DNA of 64,000 nt from Aphrocallistes beatrix (lineage: Eukaryota > Porifera > Hexactinellida > Sceptrulophora > Aphrocallistidae), in contig OY725491.1 of NCBI GenBank assembly GCA_963281255.1, forward strand, positions 5,072,857 through 5,136,856, in the 5' to 3' direction. The number at the start of each line of letters is the position of its first letter. The stretch's first letter is position 1. Positions 1 through 12,200 of this stretch are shown here, piece by piece. The notes beneath the pieces were generated by a model that saw only the letters and a list, made by a program, of their open reading frames with translations, was not told where the DNA came from and did not search any database. Position numbers and translations under genes: made by a program.

Positions 1-219
1 GAAAGGCTAGTTCTTACTACCAGCTCAACTTCGAAATTACTGGGCGAAACTTCCGATACCACTTCAGCTACTACCACATATTCCACAGTGGTAGCTCTAT
101 CGGTGTTGTTCATTGTTTTGGAAATGAAACTAGTTTACTAGATTGCTCCTATTACAACATTTCTTCTGTACCTTATTATAGTAGCTGTAATTTTGTTAAT
201 TTTGTTACCTGTGGAAAAG
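1..219 (+). CDS. Exon A1: C-type SRCR domain, 3' part
   Basis: The open frame starts at base 3 and encodes the C-terminal two thirds of a classical SRCR domain. Visible marks are Lys-Ala-Ser-Ser-Tyr-Tyr after the lost Cys2 region, then HCFGNETSLLDCSYY, SSC and VTCGKG, giving four of the six cysteines. It ends in a phase-1 donor at 220 (gtaggc). It most resembles exon B4 of gene B (KANSYYS, GNETDLSDCSY, LNFVKCEKG), so it is probably the counterpart of B4. The exon continues to the left of the window. Confidence 0.8.
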
Positions 220-3200
220 GTAGGCTATACTATATCAGATCTCTAAATATTTATTTATTTAAAAATCAAGTTAATATATTTCGAACCTATTCATTTGAAT
301 CATAACAATAGTTAAAATAATTTTTATAATAAGTAATATGTACAGAATCTTACTTAAGTCTGGGGGAGAGACCCCGGGAGACGGAGGGGCAGATCTCCCC
401 ATTTTTATATTTTTAACTCTACCCACCCAATATATCTTGATGCTGATATTTATTCCAAAGAAAATTAACTACGTATATATTTTACATTTATTCGATATCT
501 CGAGTCTGAGGATATTTAAGTTTTACACATTATGTCAGTTATTTCTTTCTCATTAGTGATCGCAAACCACCCAAAGCGTGCTCGTTGTTTTCCTGTTCCT
601 AGCAATGGTCAGGAATGAGGAAATTCCGATCTCAAATTTTTTGATCAACCGCATCGAGTGGCTTCTTGTTTTTCTTGGCTAGGTTCAGCGAGTACGAATA
701 TGCTAATTAGGACGCTCTAATATATCATATTTGGAATATATTGAGATTTTACAACATTCCACTATATCTGATACTAATGTTTGGAATAGTACATAGTAAT
801 ATCCGGATAATATCCGAATAGCAAAGTTATTACATTTATTCAGTATTCGGATGGTAATTAGTCTGATATCCAGATATTATTTGGAAATATGGCAAATAGG
901 ATTAAAAAGTCTGAAGTTAGGCATCATTTTCCACGAACCTGCAATATAGCAAGATGCAACGCTTGCGATCCCGAAATTTCTTGTAAAGGCGGTTGTACAA
1001 GTGCAATGCGAAATCAAAGCATAAGATTAGTAACCAATTTGTTACTAAATAAGTTGTCAATTTTGCCGACCAAAATTCCCCCCCCCCCCTAGCTAAAATT
1101 GGTCGGGGGCAATTTTTGTACTATTTAATTGCTTACACTAAAGTAGTCCTCTCCTCATAGGATGTGATGACGCTACAATCACTCTAGGGCTAGGGGGTAT
1201 CTATAGGTTATTGCTTCACTTCATACATACGTATATACTAAGTCCTAGTTAGTATGTTGCAGTATTGTGGCGGAACTGTTGATAGTTTAATATAAAGTAT
1301 CGTGTATAAAACAGAGCATCCTAAATTGATTGAATTGACGCACTAAACACTAAACAAAAACTTAGGTGTTATATGTATATACTATCTACTAAGTCAATTA
1401 CTAGTACCTACTTTGCTTACGCCTGATAACGTCACCCCCTCTTGAATTTAGGGCTGCAGGATGCTGACTATTTACAAGTGTGAAGTTAGCAGCGAGATCA
1501 AGCGGTGAAATATGGAGGACCACATAGCGCTTAATTTCTCAGGCATCATGGGGTCAAACCTGTCGTGTGGCATAATCTAGTTTGGGGCTTCCTCTATTTT
1601 GATAGTTAGTGAATATCGCAACTCCTCATCCCACAATGACATTGCACCTTTGTATTTGAAATATGATTCAATATCCTAATTTTGAAAATTATGCTTCGAG
1701 GTGCTGATCAACGAGGCTGTCGTGTTCGGCGGTCACCTTCAGCCAGGTGGCAGCGAAGGTTTTCTGTAGCGAACTTGTCGATCGGGAATACTGTTTTACA
1801 TATCCTCTAATGGTTTTCGGGATGTCCAGACCTGCAAGAATGAAAATTTAGATTGCAGAAACGTACATAGCAGAGAAACTGGTGCTTAAAAATAAGTGGT
1901 GAGTGTAGGTCTAGTTACTTACTTACCAGAGAGGAAAGCAGCAGACTGTGAAAAGGGAGAGCCAGAATACATCCACAATTTTTGTTCCATTTGATCTCGT
2001 AGATCTTGGCATAAGTTTCTTGTAACACGTTGCTCAGATTCATCCACTTGGCGACCGAACAAATGCATATCAAGAAGCAGGTAATTTACAAAGGATTGAT
2101 GCGATGTTACACTGTCCACCTCAACCCAATCAAAGAAGTTTCACCTGGTCCATCACTGCAAACACAGAATTCAGTAGGGCTAGGGATGGTAGATTATTCA
2201 CCACTGAGTTATCATCTTCTGTGAGGTATGTCACGAAAAGAATGGTCTGGGGGAACAATTTTGGCAGGCCAAAACTGGTCCCCCCTGCCAAAATTGGTCC
2301 GAATTAAATTTTGTGTCATTTAATTACGTACACTAAAGTAGTCCTCTCCTCATAGGATGTGATGATATTACAATCACTCTAGGAGGTCTCTATTAATAAG
2401 GAGTCCATTCAATACATGCCAACTGCCCGTTTTTGACGGGACGTCCCGATTTTGCATTCTTCTGTTGAGCTAATTTTCATTAACGTCCTGCTTTTATATG
2501 AAGTTTAATTCTGTCCACTTTTTTATTCTATACAGTTTTACTATTGCGTCCCGCCATGTCCCGCAAAATTTACCGCTGCGCCCCGCTTTTATCATGGCTA
2601 AAGTTGGCATTATTCATGTTAAAAAAAAATGTCTGTCTGTAGAGCGATAGTGCAGCTAACTTGCCACGTGAGATATGAATATTGTAATACATCGGGACTA
2701 CAAAAATTTTGACTCAAATTTCGCAGCGTACGGAAACTCAAATTTCGCAGCAAACGGAGATACATACATACATATGGACGGATGTGGTACCTGTCCTTGC
2801 CATAGGGGCATCTCTCTGCAGAAACTGCACTAAAAATTCCCCCGGACCAATTTTGGCCTGACAGGCAGGGTTTCATCCAGCTTTCCGAAGTCATAAGCCT
2901 AAATTGGCGCCACCATTTTCTACGCGCCTAGACTCTGCGTTTTTATATATGTTTTATGCTACGCGCCTAAGTAGGCGTATGCCGCGCGCCTAAATCATAC
3001 GCCTAATTATGATCCATGGGATCAAATATACGCCTCTAGGCGCGCCTAGTACGCCTGGATGAAAGCCTGCTTACAGGTACACCACATAATTATGCACTGC
3101 AGCCAACAGTCTGTTAAAATGGGATCGCCAAGAACGCGTGGTGGATTTCTCTGGTTTCGATCTCATCAGCTTTTTTGCCTTGTCATCACGGCGGTTATAG

Positions 3201-6200
3201 AAATTTTCAATAGTGTTTATTTAATCCATTAACTTACAACTTTGAAATGGATATCCACAACATCCATGGATATGACCAAAACGTCGTTATCCATTCATGA
3301 AGATCTCAATGGATATCCATATCCACGGCAAGCTGGTTAAATTTTGTGTCATTTAATTACGTACACGAAAGTATTATACTATCGTGTACGTAATTAAATG
3401 GCACAAAATTTAACCAGGACCAATTTTGGCCCCGGACCATTTTTTTCGTGACTGGTCCCCCTTGCGAGGAGGGTTCTTAGTTTTCGGACTGCTTCATAAT
3501 AGAAGTACGGCAAAACCCTTTGAGCATTTCTGTCTAGGCAGAATTTGTAGATTTGCTCGAGATCGGACTTATGCACAATCACAAGTCCATGACCTTTATC
3601 GACCGAGAAGATACATAGGTTCTCTTTATACGTCTGATGTTTTACTGAATCGATGAGATAGCGGTATTCCTTTTGTAAATCCCTTTTCAATTTGGGTAAC
3701 GGAAAGAATGTGAGTGGCGGGGTGTTGTGTTCTAAATCGAGGGAGAAATGAAATGGTGTCGTAAAAGGTTCGTCTGATTGTGTGTCAGTTGTTTGGAATT
3801 CCTGTCCGAATCCTAGGATCCTTTGGACTTTGTGGGCGAGTTTGGGGGAAATATAGTCCATAAAAAGGCTGAGGCAGTATGGTCAAAGCTTTGTGGAAAG
3901 AGATTAGGTGGGTGGATATTCTTGCATTGGGCACCTGGTGCCATCAGGTAATGATGGTATAATGACCTCGTGTGTTGAGTGGGTAGGTAGGAACAATCGT
4001 CGCAAAAATGATTATCGTAAGCGAGCACGGCAAGAGCGGATAATATAGGACAGGCCTATATTATCCGTTCTTGGGGTGAGTGTGAACTGGCCTTTAACCC
4101 TCCAAAAGAAAGGCTCCGTGATCACTTGATGCATACAGGTGCCTGCGAAGCAAGCTTCAGATCTGCGAGGGGGACAAGCTTTGGGACCGGGGTTACAATA
4201 TATATACAGTCGACTCCGCTTAATAGGGCCACCTATGTCAGAGGACATTTCCCTATTAACCGAAAATATTTTGTATTAGCTTCTATGTGTGAGAGCTATT
4301 CCGGTCCTGCCAAAAGTGGCCCGATTAAGCGGCTGACCCGATTAAACAGTGGCCCTATTAAGCGGAGTCGACTGTATATATATATATATATACGAATTAT
4401 AAAATCCCCAAGATGAAAAATAAGTGCTATTCAAGAAAAAGTTTCCCTTTTTAACACCTTCAGAAAACTGTGACGAAAATTTAATTCTGAAATGCTAACC
4501 ACCTTAAGGAACTTGAGAAATTTGAAATATTTTACATAATACAGTCGACTCCGCTTAATAGGGTCACTGTTTAAACGGGTCAGCCGCTTGATCGGGCCGG
4601 AATAGCTCTCACACATAGAGGCTAATCCAAAATTATTTTCGGTTAATAGAGTTCTCCGCTTAATCGGGTAAAATATCCCCTGACCGATGTGACCCTATTA
4701 AGCGGAGTCGACTGTACTTAAACGCTCTTCTTTCCACTGGTATTATTATTTCAAATATATGGCGCATACTCTTTTTTGTAGTATAAGCGTTTTAGTGACA
4801 ATTTTGAATATGTCGCATAATATTTCGCTAAGATAACACTCGTCTTGAAATTTAGATTGATAGAATGTTATTTGTGTTCGGATTGTAAGAATGAAGTGTT
4901 CGGATTAGCGAGGGTGTAGTACATGCAAATTGCCAACGATATCATTTTGTCGAATTATCAAAATTGTTATTTAGTTTAGTTGTTGGTAAATCCTAAAACA
5001 TCCTTAAATTAAAACATAATTGTCACCTTTTTATGATAAAAATTTTAGTTTTGGAGCATAATATCTCAGCCATACTCTGCATATTGTTACCGAAACAAAC
5101 TAGGCTCTTTATATCTATAATATTTTAGGTGATTGTGAAATTTATTTTCAAAATGCAACTGAGAATTTCCAAATAATCGAGTATTTGGTGGATCAACAAT
5201 CCTACTATTTATGTGCTGAGGGATTTACCACCGAAAATGCAGATGTTGTTTGTAGAGAAAAGGCCAATACTCTCTCTAATAGCTACAGAGGTATTTTTAA
5301 GTGGAATCTTTCTCCGAACATACAGATATATCCAATGCGACACTCTTGTGTTGGAAATGAATCTTCTCTCTGCAACTGTTCTATTTTTAGTGATTATTGT
5401 CCTGGTAGATCTGTTGTGGAGATACAATGCCAGACACGAGGTACATCATTGGAAACTTATGTAGATAGATATTTGGTAAATATGTGAATATACATAGTAT
5501 GTATAACATACTCAATATAGTAATAGTAAACAAGATTGTGTCAAACTCAATGATTTGAATTATTTTTTGTAATATTGCATCTGATCATTTACATAATTCA
5601 CACCAGATCAATCAATTCAATCATTTACATTTATTCAATTCAATTCAATTAATTTAAATGAAATTAAAGATCACTCAGATCATTTTATTTCATTCAATGA
5701 CAACATTCAGATCAATCAACTCAATCATTTCTTATTAACAAACTCAATCAAATCAAATCAAAAAATGAAGTTTTTTTCAAAAACGCAGAATATATCTTAA
5801 ATATATACAGTAGAACTCGGTTAGTACGTACCCCTCCGGGAAGCGGAAAAAAGTACGTACTAACCGAGTTGATTTTATATAGGAATCTATATAATAAATG
5901 AATTTTGGTTCAGAGAAATGAGTACGTACTAAGCCGAAGTACGTCTTATCCCGAGTACGTACTAACCGAGTTCTACTGTATTATCAGCATATATAACCAT
6001 GACATTAGAGTTCATATATCCGTTGTCAAAGTTTTGATTAATCATCATATCATTCCGCAAAGGGTAATCTTAAGGAAAATTTTGACGATTTTCTAAGCTG
6101 TTTTAAGCCTACCTCTAAATGTCAGTAATGTAGAGTTTTGTGTACAACCAAGATTAGTACTAATAAATTTGAAATCTTTTCCAATGGGATATTGTTACAT

Positions 6201-9200
6201 TGTTTCGTTGCTATAGTAAAGCATTTTGTCGAGTTTGATCTATATCTACTTTTTAAAACACCTTAGAATATCGCTAAAATTGTCCTAAAAATGACATGTT
6301 GTGCAATGATATGATGACTAATCAAAAATTTATCAGCAGATACATGTTCATATCTGCTGTTAATATACTTTTAAAGTCTCTTCTGCATTGTTGACATTTT
6401 CAGTTAATCATGTATTATTTCAATCGGCTACTTCTTCATCCTTAGACAATAATTTTCAGTCTACTTAGGCATTATATTGAGTGGGATACCGACATTTGGT
6501 TACACGACAATCCGTTACACGACATTTGGTTACAGACAATTCGTTACAAGACAATTCGCTACTGTGACATTACGTTACACGACCATTCGTTACACGACAT
6601 TTCGCTACTAATTTGATTGGCCAATTCTAAACACTTCAAAGTTATTGTTTAAAATCATAGAAAATTTGTGTGTAATTATTTTATGTCACCTGTGTTGAAA
6701 TTTAAGGTTTTCCTACACTAGTTCATTTACAAAATAAATAGTGAACGTTTGAATTAAGTTCATTTTCATTTCTTCTTACTTCGCATCAAATTGCAGGAGC
6801 TCAGCCACCTAAACGTGTAAAGACACAAGCAAACGAATTAGCGCTGAAGAATCTCATCGCTAGTTATTTCTATCGCCCTAGGATTGACTCCTAAGAGGGG
6901 TTGCACATCATTTCGGGATGGATGCTAACTAGATGATTGATGCTAACTAGATGATTGATGTTAACTAGAAGTTTTTGTGTTATTTTTATGATTACTTTAC
7001 AACATTCTGTGTACTGAAGTATGATGTTAGAGTCAGACAATCACTTTCAAGTGACTAGAATTGGCCAATCAAATTAGTAGCGAAATGTCGTGTAACGTAA
7101 TGTCACAGTAGCGAAATGTCGTGTAACGAATTGTCTGTAACCAAATGTCGTGTAACGGATTGTCGTGTAACCAACTGTCGGTATCCCATATTGAGTAGGA
7201 AATGGTGGATATTTAATAAGATTGAAAGTTACAGTTGGAGATTATTTTTCTGATTTATCCATTTCTTCGGTTAACTCATCACATCTATACTATCAAAATT
7301 CGAATTATATTTTTGTCCGCGCCGGCTGGGAAAAATATTATACTGAACCATAGAACCATCGATTTTGGAATTCTTTTTATAATGATTAAACATACTGGGA
7401 TATAATGAAGTAAATGAAAATGTGGCAAAAGTGTGAGGTCTGTTCTATTAATAGAATTGACACTTAGACAAAATCGAGTAAATAAATAAATTCCCTTTAA
7501 ATGATATGATTTATTCATTAAAATGATTTTAAGATGTAGGAAGATTTTCAATATTTGAAAAAAATGGCAGTATTGAAAGTAGGAATGCCTAATTTTGGTA
7601 ACTGGGCGAGACCACTTAGGAAATATATTTACTACTTAATTTCCCGAACTGAAAAGGGATTTAAGATTATCTGAAATGGCACTGTCCCCCACATAAATTA
7701 AGTATTCTCAGGAAAGTACATAATTTATTTTCCTTCAAATGGAATTTGAATGCCTAGCATTCTATCGTGGTTACCTAGATGTGGCACTGCGCAGCTGGCG
7801 GACGCTTTGTGTCCGCTGGAGACGCCCTAAGGGTGCCTGGGGCCATCCCTAAATACGTTTGTCTTACTGTTTTAATCGATAACACACGAAAAATCATCAA
7901 ATTTGTCTATTTTTATAATTTTGATGCGTAATGACGAAATTAGGCATGCCCCTTTAAGGTTATAGTCTTGGTCGCATGTGTCGCTCCCTGGCTATGCCTC
8001 AGGTATAGAAATAGTTGACATGTTCTACGCCGAAAACGATTACTTTTGGAAAGATTTATATTCTGCTCTCTTACCGAATCTCAACAAAGTCTATTGGCCT
8101 CGCTTCCAGGAGCAAGCAGATAGACATACGTTCGACACTGATCATGACATAAGGCTAGGAGCTGCACTAAAAAATGCTCCAATTGGAGGATAATTTTAAT
8201 AATAAAATGAAAATATTTTATTTTTGATAACAGCCTAAGTGTAGAAATCGTGATAATTCACCACTAATCACTTTTAGCAAATTTTGTGCAGAATTCTTTG
8301 AAAAGCTTAAACCGTTAAATATAAATTTTATTGATGAATTTTAATATTTGTTCTCAATATTGTAAGATGCCTTACACCTAAATTCCAAAGGATTTCTTGT
8401 GTTGGTTTTATCGATAAGATCACTTTGTCAATCTGTCTGGATATACGATTTTATTCATCATTTAGAGGGATGTCAATCATATGTCTCAAATGCTGTTTCA
8501 AATCCTCAAATTATACAAGTAAGATCCTACTACAACGATTTGTACTATATATGTGGTGATGGATTTGCTCATGAGAATGCAGATGTTGTATGTCGAGAAA
8601 ATGAAGGAACCACATCACTATCCTATTCTAATGTCCCAAACTCTGATCTAACATCAGATTTCCAATTCCTGAGAAAGAGATTCAAATGTACAGGCAAAGA
8701 GTTAACACTTTGTGATTGCTACACTTCCTATGAACCATGTCCGTCTAGCTCAGCTGTTAAACTCAAATGCAACACCCCAGGTTTGTTCATTATGAAACTT
8801 TAGAGTTCTCAATTTAAGTCATTATATCAGAAAATTGATATTGGTTAATATATTATTCTATCTCATCCCAGAGATCAAATCTTTATTTAAATTGTGCACA
8901 TTATCCGCCTCCTCCGTGCGATCATTGCCCCTGTACCCCCGATACGAAATATTTCAATGAATCACGCATAGTGCAGCAGATAAACTACAAAAATAGAAGG
9001 AATTGTGCATTTTATGGTACAAGTATGGCATTTGGTACGATGTTTCTATACAACATAAGATTCATTTAAGATCAGGACCCACCTTCAAAAGTGCATATTT
9101 CGTTAATCCTTTTGTTGCTTTTTTTGAGTTTGCGGTTTTCACACCATTCCATATATGGTAATCCTGGTTAAAACTCGTATTTGACTCTAATTCGATATGG

Positions 9201-12200
9201 TCAATGTACTAATAGCTTCGAATGCGGAGTTAAGAGGCTCTACTGGAATCACTTAAATACTATATATTGGTTTTGACTTTACCTAAAACGGGTCGACGAT
9301 TTTTTACATTCGTGTAGACCAGGGGCTCTAACCCATTACCCCGTTGTCTAACATAGTTAACCCGATTTCTCCAATCAGAAAATTAGATAATCTAAACATG
9401 GTTAATTAGAATCCTAATTAGATTGTCAATGAGAAACTTTTTGGCATGTTTTTCGCCACTAACTCTGCAAACCGAAGGTCTGTTTGCTGAATGTCCATCT
9501 CAAATCTCCTTGAATTATAATATGTCACGTTGCTTGATTTTTATGGCAATCAGAGGTTAGTGGAATATTCTCCAGCATATTGGATGATTGGGAAAACAGT
9601 TACATTCTGGCATCGTTGACCCAGCTTAGTTCACTAGTTCTGCAATACATCAAATCAACAAATCGAACTATTATTTCCATTGAAATCTCACTAATTCCTT
9701 CTGTCATGATCGATGACTGTTCAAATGCTCCAGTGACTTCGGGATAAATATTCCAAGTTGACCAGGCAGTCTTATTTCCAATACTAGCAAATGAAGACAC
9801 AGTGTAACAGCCTGTAAGTGCATGGAACATTGGTAGGATAGCAGATTTCCTAGGTCCCAAGGCAGCGGCTACTTCAAGGATTCAGCCTTTTTAACTCCTC
9901 ATTCAAAGTTATTAGTACATTAACTATATCGAATTAGAGTCAAATAAAAAAGGAATGGTGTGAAAACCGCAAATTCAAAAAATTGTACCAAATTTCATGC
10001 TTGTACAATAAAATGCAGAATTCCTTTTATTTTTGTAGTTTATCTGCTGTACTATTAGCACATACTTTTTATACACCCGGTTTACGAGCCTTGTACTATG
10101 GAATATTTGTTTATAGTTTTTGGCTATATATTTGATGATACTACATTTCTGGAGCTATTAAATATGCTCTTTCGCGCACTGGAATGGTTCATTCGCGTAT
10201 GGATATGAACCATTTGCACGCGGATATTGCCATATTCGCGTGCGTAAATAAATATACTACAAGTATTAATGGACAATTGTTAGAATTTCGTTAAATGTAA
10301 TTTTTTAATTCAGATAAAAATACAATGAAAACTCTCTTAATTAAGATACCCATTGGATGGAATTATTTCTTTCAAATAGGTGTTCCCGAAGGTTGACTAT
10401 TGCTAAAATGTTTTGATGAGCCATGTTATGGTTGAATTTATTACATACGCAATGCAGCCAGACCAGTGATCTCCCTAATTTTCGCGGGACCTTTGACTGG
10501 GGCTGCAACAATTATCTGGACCCAAGCGATTTTAGTAAGATTATCCTGAGGGGTGGGGACCCACAACTTTAAGTTCAAAAACGACTTTCCTGTAAAACCA
10601 AATCTTGTTGGTAGCGTTTTATCAGCATCTCATGATCAAGAGCGTTGAAGGCGCTAAACAGAAAATTGCAGAAACATTTTCTGGGCCTGCAGGATATTTA
10701 GTGGGCCTACAGGCAGGCTCTGCAGGCCCATTGGCTACGCCTATGTTGTTATATAGTAATTACGCTATGAGCAGCATAGACTGCAGTTTAGAAAGTATAG
10801 CGAACTATTCTTATTAATATTGAACGAAAATGACATCGTATATTCAACAAACAGGATGGACATTAACCTTTAAAATCAATAATAATGAGCTTTAACATTT
10901 TAAGAAATTTCAAAAGAATTCCCACTAATTTCAGTAATTTTCTGCTTTTGGCAAGGGCTATCTCATAATCCATAGGTTTTAGTTCTAATATAGTATTATC
11001 AATGTGTAGGAAGCTGCTGTTCCTGCAGTTTTTAATCGCTAAAGCTAAGCTTTAACAGTTATAGTTATAAAGTTACGGTATTTCAACGGACCACTAAGTG
11101 GGGAAATTTTGTCCGTACTGCGTAATCAATTAATTGGTTATAACTTTTGAACGGATTGTCCGATTTGGAAAATATATTATTCTATGTAATTTTTTTAAAT
11201 TCAGCAATATTTTATTGATGTCATATATGCTTTATCATATTGCACTTTTTCATATAGATTATGGTCACATCCGTTTGAGTAACAGAGATGCAGGCGTGCT
11301 GGAAGTATATTTAAATCAGTGGGGCTATGTATGTGATAATGGTTGGAACAGAGTTGCAAGTGAAGTAGTATGCAAACAACTCGGACAATTAAGCTTGATT
11401 AGTTTTAAAACAGGAGTTGAAGTAAGTAAATTTTTATATCAATTTCTACTTGATGGTGTGGAATGTACGGGAAATGAATCAACTATTTATGAGTGTACAC
11501 ATACATTACGACATAACTGCAGAAGAGGAAAGCACGTCAGTGTAACTTGTAGCTCTGGTCAGACAATAGCAACACCTCCTACTACTACTAGTTAGTTTAC
11601 AGTAACGAGTATAACACCTATGTATGTATTTTCTTCTACTATATTAACAACGAATATTTCCCAGGTAAAGTCACATCAAATTAATTGTCTTTCATCCATA
11701 ATTTTCTTGAAATTAAGCACGTGAGGCACCATTTTACTCTTTGAATCTTATTTATTAAAACTTTTTGTTTGTTTGTCCGAATTGATTGGAGAACTGGCAA
11801 GTCATAGGAATATGAGAATTGGAATGTAGGTACCAAATGATGCGTCACGATTAAGAATATCTAAGCGAAATTTTCACACCACTGGAAAAAGATGGAAACT
11901 AATTTTTCACACTTTTCTATACTATATATATATATATTCTTTTTCACAATATAAATCAAAATAAGCTCTGTACCAAAGATTTGAGACCAGAACACAACAA
12001 CGTCATAATTTCCTCAATATAGTGTACAGTAGAGAAATTTAGAACTGGTGAACTGTTATTTCCAGTAGCGATACAGTACACTTTCGCTAATCCGAAACTT
12101 CATTCTTACAATCTGAACACCAAAGATATGAATGAATCAAAGTTTATAATCTTAACTAAGATTGAGAAAACTCTTTAAAAAAAGCGATCATAACTAAATA

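Larger units (their letters stand above)
220..5128 (+). other. Intron A1-A2 with dispersed repeats
   Basis: No convincing exon was seen. The intron holds several repeats. A block around 1100-1200 recurs at 2295-2391 and 14347-14425 (shared motif AGTCCTCTCCTCATAGGATG). 2412-2570 is a remnant of the CATACATGCCAAC MITE in reverse. 2618-2880 resembles 14516-14830. A perfect foldback lies at 3335-3415, a possible retroelement coding remnant on the - strand at 3394-3861, and two MITEs at 4207-4374 and 4542-4714. The short ORFs at 338-556 and 889-1092 show no domain and I leave them out. Confidence 0.6.
5441..8465 (+). other. Intron A2-A3; no C-type SRCR exon found
   Basis: By the alternation rule of gene B a C-type SRCR exon would be expected here, but I see none in either orientation. 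The intron holds a MITE (5808-5978), an element with 7-bp duplication (6482-7188), an inverted copy of the GC-rich Helitron-like tail (about 7786-7842) and an unassigned ORF (7978-8193). Low-complexity CAATTCAATT repeats lie at about 5620-5760. A motif GAATGCCTAATTTTGG at about 7586 recurs inverted near 7940 and suggests one more decayed foldback. Confidence 0.6.
8968..10058. mobile_element. Long inverted-repeat (foldback) element carrying an ORF fragment
   Basis: The left arm begins near ATAGTGCAGCAGATAAAC at 8968 and the right arm ends with the inverse GTTTATCTGCTGTACTAT near 10058. Further inside, 'GCGGTTTTCACACCATTCC' (about 9131) pairs with 'GGAATGGTGTGAAAACCGC' (about 9952), and 'TGACTCTAATTCGATAT' pairs with 'ATATCGAATTAGAGTCA'. 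The centre holds the minus-strand ORF remnant 9600-9860 and a dispersed repeat. I could not resolve the target duplication. Confidence 0.7.
8781..11257 (+). other. Intron A3-A4
   Basis: No exon was seen. The intron carries the large foldback 8968-10058 and a dispersed repeat 9316-9560 that recurs at about 32723-32965. The remaining 10060-11257 is AT-rich with nothing I can assign. The ORF 10605-10817 has no domain and runs through repeated GGCCTGCAGG stretches. Confidence 0.5.
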
